DNA of 64,000 bases from Hexactinellida sp. DTS-2022 (lineage: Eukaryota; Porifera; Hexactinellida), in NCBI GenBank assembly GCA_028753945.1, contig JAPNXP010000001.1, forward strand, positions 9,166,501 through 9,230,500, given 5' to 3'. The notes under the pieces were generated by a model that saw only the letters and a program-made list of their open reading frames with translations, did not search any database and had not been told where the DNA came from. Below are positions 58,593 through 64,000 of this stretch, in pieces (within the stretch, counting starts at the first letter, position 1; each line of letters starts with the position of its first letter). Both the position numbers and the translations under genes were made by a program.

Positions 58593-59734
58593 CCGCCATG
58601 TCATCATCACTATGAAGGTGTTAAATTATTTCAGAAAGGTGTTTCAGAAGGCAACGACCCTTAGAGTCGTGGAAGTTTCCATTTTGCTCACTTCGTTTCA
58701 AAGATATTCAAGTTTCAGTAGAATATAATAAGTGCTGAGTCAGCATTTTTTATGTGAGTGTTGGGTCATCACCCAACACCAACTAACCCATTTTAAATGT
58801 CGAATTAAAAAAATTGTAAAAATGCATTTTTTTAACGATGTCATCATCACCTCAAGGTGTCAAGACCCACTTGTATAGGTGGCACGTGTCATAAGGACCA
58901 ATTGATATATTGAAAGTTTGTTTCTATCTTCTATGATCTCTGAGATTTATGATATTTAATTAATTAGTATAAATAATTATTAATATTATTTATAATATGA
59001 CACCAATTTCAATGTCAACATACAATTATTAAGTTCAATTATTTTGTCATAAATAATTAATTAATTAATTTATCTATCAAATTTCAATTCCGCACACTCG
59101 ATAACCTCTAATATACAAATTGGAAGCTTCTATATAAGTTAAATACAAACTGAATTATTTATAATTAATTACGTCAGTATATTAACAGTGCAATTATATT
59201 CTCGCAGAAGTAAATATAATCACATAATATGTCGTTGTTATGAAATATATAATCTTAATTTTCAATTGCAAAATAGAAGCCAGCTTGAATTCACAAGTTA
59301 AATCAATATAATTATAGCAAGTTGAATCACTAGAGTAGGATTTAACAAGTTAAATCAATATAATTATTACAAGTTGAAACAATGGAATTAGATTTAACAC
59401 TTTACTGAAATTGAAGTGTGAGTAAACAAAGAAATTTCAACCACCATTTATGGCAGAAATTGACCCCTTTATTGGAAAATTTATTCTCCCATCAGACGCA
59501 GAATTCTATGGCGAATCCAAATATGAAATAAAATTTGGGGGTTTAGTAAAACATATTTTGAGTTATGGACCAGACAAATTTTGAAAGGTGTTAAAGATGT
59601 GTCAAAAATTTCTTAATCAAAAATCGTCACCCCAGGTGCAAATTAGACGGTCCCATCGCACCTACATGCCAAGTTTCAGCCCATCAACTATAAAGCTCTG
59701 GCCAGGGCACCGTCTACGGAGAAAAAATAATAAT
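58593..59734 (+). repeat. array unit, long type
   Basis: R1, R2, body, modM at 59626-59728. Identical by eye to 62642-63783. Confidence 0.9.
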
Positions 59735-59872
59735 AAAAATCCAAAATTGCAGCCTGTGCCGACGCATGTTCCTTTGGTGGCACTATATTTTGATGGTAGT
59801 TTATTGATAGTGCCTCCAAAGGAACATGCTGTCGGCACAAGCTGCAATTTTGGATTTTTTTTCCGCCATGTC
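59735..59872 (+). repeat. hpA hairpin
   Basis: Right arm GGCACAAGCTGC has one change against the left GCAGCCTGTGCC; same in the copy at 63784. Confidence 0.9.
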
Positions 59873-60961
59873 ATCATCACTATGAAGGTGTTAAATTATT
59901 TCAAAAAGGTGTTACAGAAGGCATAGACCCTTAGAGTGGTGGAAGTTTCCATTTAGTTCACTTCATTTTAGAGATATTCAAGTATGAGTAGAATATATTA
60001 GCTGATGACTCAGCATTTTTTATGTGATTGTTGGGTCATCATCCAACATCAACTAACCCATTTTAAATACTGAATTAACAAAATTATAAAAACACATTTT
60101 TTTAGCGATGTCATCATCACCTCAAAGTGTCAAGACCCACTTGTATAGGTGGCACGTGTCATAAGGACCAATTGATAAATTGAAAGTTTGTTTCTATCTT
60201 CTATAATCTCTGATATTCATGATATTTAATAAATTAGTATAAATAATTATTTATATTATTTATAATATAACGCCAATTTCAATGTTAACTTACAATTAAT
60301 AAGTTCAATTATTTTGTCATAAATAATTAATTAATTAATTTGGCTACCACATTTCAATTCCGCACACTCGATAACCCCTAATAAACAAATTGGAAGCATC
60401 TATATAAGTCATATACTGACTGAATTAATTATAATTAATTATTTCAGTATATTAACAGTGCAATAATATTCCCGCAGAAATAAATATAATCACATAATCT
60501 GTCGTTGTTATGAAATATTTAATCTTAGTCTTCAATTAGAAAATAGAAGCCTACTCGATCTCACAAGTTGAATCAATATAATTATTACAAGTTGAAACGA
60601 TAGAATTAGATTTATCACTTTCAATTGAACTGAAGTGTTAGTAAACAAAGGAAACTTGCAACTCTATTGTGGCACTAACTAAACCCAATTTAAAAATTCG
60701 TGCACTGTGAAAAGGTGTAGAATTTAATTCTCTATCCGTACATGTAAATTTTATCAAGCTCAATTTTAATTATTTCATGTAATGAGCCATAATTAGTTTA
60801 AATAGGTGTTAAAATTATTTGATGAAAAATCGTAACCCCAGGTGCAAATTAGACGGTCAATCCAAACCTACATGCCAAGTTTCAGCCCTCAATGTATAAA
60901 GCTCTGGCCAGGGCACCGTCTACGGAGAAAAAATATAAATATTAAAGGCAGTAAGATTAGA
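59873..60961 (+). repeat. array unit, long type
   Basis: R1, R2, body, modM at 60828-60930, followed by palB copies. Confidence 0.83.
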
Positions 60962-61067
60962 ACTGGGCCACTATACTATAGTATAGTCGGCACAGTAAAA
61001 ATAATAATAATATTAAAGGCAGTAAGATTAGAACTGGGCCACTATACTATAGTATAGTCGGCACAGT
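60962..61067 (+). repeat. palB palindromes, two copies
   Basis: 60962-60996 and 61033-61067. Confidence 0.93.
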
Positions 61068-61199
61068 AAAAAAAATCCAAAATTGCATCCTGTGCCGACG
61101 CATGTTCTTTGGGTGGCACTATATTTTGTTGGTGGTTTATTGATAGTGCCTCCAATGGAACATGCTGTCGTCACAGGATGCAATTTTGGATTTTTTTTT
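61068..61199 (+). repeat. hpA hairpin with compensated base pair
   Basis: Left arm GCATCCTGTG and right arm CACAGGATGC differ from the common GCAGCC/GGCTGC at the same paired position. Confidence 0.9.
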
Positions 61200-62511
61200 C
61201 GCCAAGTCATCATCACTATAAAGGTGTTAAATCATTTCAAAAAGGTTTTACAGAAGGCATCGACCCTTAGAGTGGTGGAAGTTTCGTTTTAGTTCACTTC
61301 CTTTTAGCGATATTCAAGTTTGAGTAGAATATAACAACTGATGACTCAGCATTTTTTATGTGAGTGTTGGGTCATCACCCAACATGAACTAACCCATTTT
61401 TAATATCGAATTAACAAAATTGTAAAAACACATTTTTTTAACGATGTCATCATCACCTCAAGATGTCAAGACCCACTTGTATAGGTGGCACGTGCCATAA
61501 GGACCAATTGCTAAATTGAAAGTTTGTTTCTATCTTCTATGATCTCTGAGATTTATGATATTTAATTAATTAGTATATATAATTATTAATATTATTTATA
61601 ATTTAACACCAATTTCAATGTCAACTTATATTTATTAAGTTTAATTATTTTGTCATAAATAATAAATAAATTAATTTGTCCATCAAATTTCAATTCCGCA
61701 CACTCGATAACCCCTAATAAACAAATTGGGAGCATCTATATAAGTCATATACTGACTGAATTAATTATAATTAATTACGTCAGTATATTAACAGTGCAAT
61801 AATATTAACGCAGAAGTAAATATAATCACATAATCTGTCGTTGTTGTGGTATGTAAAATCTTAACGGTTCTATCATAAACCATCTTTAGTTTAATGCCAT
61901 TCATTCATTACTTATTGATAATAAATTAAATTATTAGTTATTTATTTTAGCAATGTTATCCACGGTGATTTGAGTTTAGTCAACAAATTCCTTATATCAT
62001 TATATTTTATTTACTCCATTGTATAGTAATACTACAATTAAATAGAAGCCAGCTGGAATTTTTAAGTTGAATCAATATATTTATCTCAAGTTGAAACAAG
62101 AGAGTAAGATTTAACAAGTTAAATCAATATAATTATTACAAGTTGAAACAATAGAATTAGATTTAACACTTTCACTGAAATTGAAGTGCGAGTAAACAAA
62201 GAAATTTCAAACCCCATTTATGGCAGAAATTAAACATATTTTTGAAAATATTCCTCTCCCATCAGACGCAGAATTTTATGGTGAATCCAAATGTGAAATA
62301 AAATTTGGGGGTTTAGTAAAACATTTTTCTAGCTATGGACCAGACAAATTTTGAAAGGTGTTAAAGATGTGTCAAAAATTTGTTAATAAAAAATCGTAAC
62401 CCCAGGTGCAAATTAGACGGTCCATACGCACCTACATGCCAAGTTTCAGCCCATCAACTATAAAGCTCAGGCCAGGGCACCGTCTACGGAGAAAAAATAA
62501 AAATAATAATA
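61200..62511 (+). repeat. array unit, long type
   Basis: R1, R2, body (matching 47317-48227 in reverse), modM at 62390-62493. Confidence 0.85.
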
Positions 62512-62641
62512 AAAAAAATCCAAAATTGCAGCCTGTGCCGACGCATGTTCCTTTGGTGGCACTATATTTTGATGGTGGTTTATTGATAGTGCCTCCATAG
62601 GAACATGCTGTCGGCGCAGGCTGCAATTTTGGATTTTTTTT
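62512..62641 (+). repeat. hpA hairpin
   Basis: Identical to the copy at 58462, including its private CCATAGG change. Confidence 0.9.
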
Positions 62642-63783
62642 CCGCCATGTCATCATCACTATGAAGGTGTTAAATTATTTCAGAAAGGTGTTTCAGAAGG
62701 CAACGACCCTTAGAGTCGTGGAAGTTTCCATTTTGCTCACTTCGTTTCAAAGATATTCAAGTTTCAGTAGAATATAATAAGTGCTGAGTCAGCATTTTTT
62801 ATGTGAGTGTTGGGTCATCACCCAACACCAACTAACCCATTTTAAATGTCGAATTAAAAAAATTGTAAAAATGCATTTTTTTAACGATGTCATCATCACC
62901 TCAAGGTGTCAAGACCCACTTGTATAGGTGGCACGTGTCATAAGGACCAATTGATATATTGAAAGTTTGTTTCTATCTTCTATGATCTCTGAGATTTATG
63001 ATATTTAATTAATTAGTATAAATAATTATTAATATTATTTATAATATGACACCAATTTCAATGTCAACATACAATTATTAAGTTCAATTATTTTGTCATA
63101 AATAATTAATTAATTAATTTATCTATCAAATTTCAATTCCGCACACTCGATAACCTCTAATATACAAATTGGAAGCTTCTATATAAGTTAAATACAAACT
63201 GAATTATTTATAATTAATTACGTCAGTATATTAACAGTGCAATTATATTCTCGCAGAAGTAAATATAATCACATAATATGTCGTTGTTATGAAATATATA
63301 ATCTTAATTTTCAATTGCAAAATAGAAGCCAGCTTGAATTCACAAGTTAAATCAATATAATTATAGCAAGTTGAATCACTAGAGTAGGATTTAACAAGTT
63401 AAATCAATATAATTATTACAAGTTGAAACAATGGAATTAGATTTAACACTTTACTGAAATTGAAGTGTGAGTAAACAAAGAAATTTCAACCACCATTTAT
63501 GGCAGAAATTGACCCCTTTATTGGAAAATTTATTCTCCCATCAGACGCAGAATTCTATGGCGAATCCAAATATGAAATAAAATTTGGGGGTTTAGTAAAA
63601 CATATTTTGAGTTATGGACCAGACAAATTTTGAAAGGTGTTAAAGATGTGTCAAAAATTTCTTAATCAAAAATCGTCACCCCAGGTGCAAATTAGACGGT
63701 CCCATCGCACCTACATGCCAAGTTTCAGCCCATCAACTATAAAGCTCTGGCCAGGGCACCGTCTACGGAGAAAAAATAATAAT
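62642..63783 (+). repeat. array unit, long type
   Basis: Copy of 58593-59734 at offset 4049; modM at 63674-63776. Confidence 0.9.
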
Positions 63784-63921
63784 AAAAATCCAAAATTGCA
63801 GCCTGTGCCGACGCATGTTCCTTTGGTGGCACTATATTTTGATGGTAGTTTATTGATAGTGCCTCCAAAGGAACATGCTGTCGGCACAAGCTGCAATTTT
63901 GGATTTTTTTTCCGCCATGTC
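63784..63921 (+). repeat. hpA hairpin, last copy
   Basis: Identical to the copy at 59735. R1 follows to the window end at 64000. Confidence 0.9.
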
Positions 63922-64000
63922 ATCATCACTATGAAGGTGTTAAATTATTTCAAAAAGGTGTTACAGAAGGCATAGACCCTTAGAGTGGTGGAAGTTTCCA

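Noticed and set aside
49400-63975. Many 60-128 codon frames with PKLQPVPTHVPLVAL-like or ACSFGGTINK-like sequence
   Set aside because: They are translations of hpA and modM on both strands and shift frame from copy to copy; no coding constraint.
45760-64000. CRISPR array
   Set aside because: Repeats are long (about 125 bases plus 700-1300-base units), eukaryotic in context, without uniform short spacers.

Overview
This is an AT-rich, intron-bearing eukaryotic nuclear sequence made almost entirely of repeats. Helitron/Helentron, hAT, pogo/Tc1-type and foldback elements, with GT-AG introns and TATA boxes, suggest an invertebrate-like animal or close relative. I cannot name the species. I see no bacterial operons, CRISPR arrays, rRNA or tRNA genes.

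0-29 kb: scattered non-autonomous DNA transposons in AT-rich spacer. Several have target-site duplications (TSDs) I could read directly: hAT-type insertions at 2774, 21414, 28868 and 28987. There are pogo-like CAGTAGAACCTCG elements, foldbacks at 16.3 and 18.9 kb, and a 2.3-kb terminal-inverted-repeat (TIR) transposon at 20.5-22.8 kb holding two further nested insertions and decayed ORFs.

29-39.4 kb: a ~180-bp satellite abuts a hairpin element (hpA). An intron-containing Helentron-type gene follows (zinc finger, DUF6570-like, HUH Rep with two tyrosines, PIF1 helicase, AP-like endonuclease, OTU protease), then an inverted copy of the flank plus hpA. The only large protein gene in the window is thus bracketed by inverted hpA-R1 repeats.

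40.5-45.5 kb: a divergent pair of small, related three-exon genes inside an inverted duplication, each with a TATA box. The spacer holds a TIR MITE and a Helitron-like MITE. Intron 2 of the right gene holds five palB palindromes at 66-bp spacing and about 88 copies of a 21-bp minisatellite.

45.7-64 kb: a tandem array of composite units, inverted left of 48.2 kb. Each unit ends in a conserved ~110-bp module (modM) followed by a hairpin payload: hpA, or palB copies then hpA. It contains an 846-bp tandem repeat and an apparently exact 4049-bp-offset duplication. The same modM/payload order occurs at dispersed sites in the first 27 kb.

Names used: hpA = ~125-bp imperfect hairpin with ends TCCAAAATTGCAGC/GCTGCAATTTTGGA; palB = 35-bp palindrome centred on CTATACTATAGTATAG; modM = module containing CCCCAGGTGCA...CTACGGA; R1 and R2 = segments starting CGCCATGTCATCATCACTAT and GATGTCATCATCACCTCAAG.
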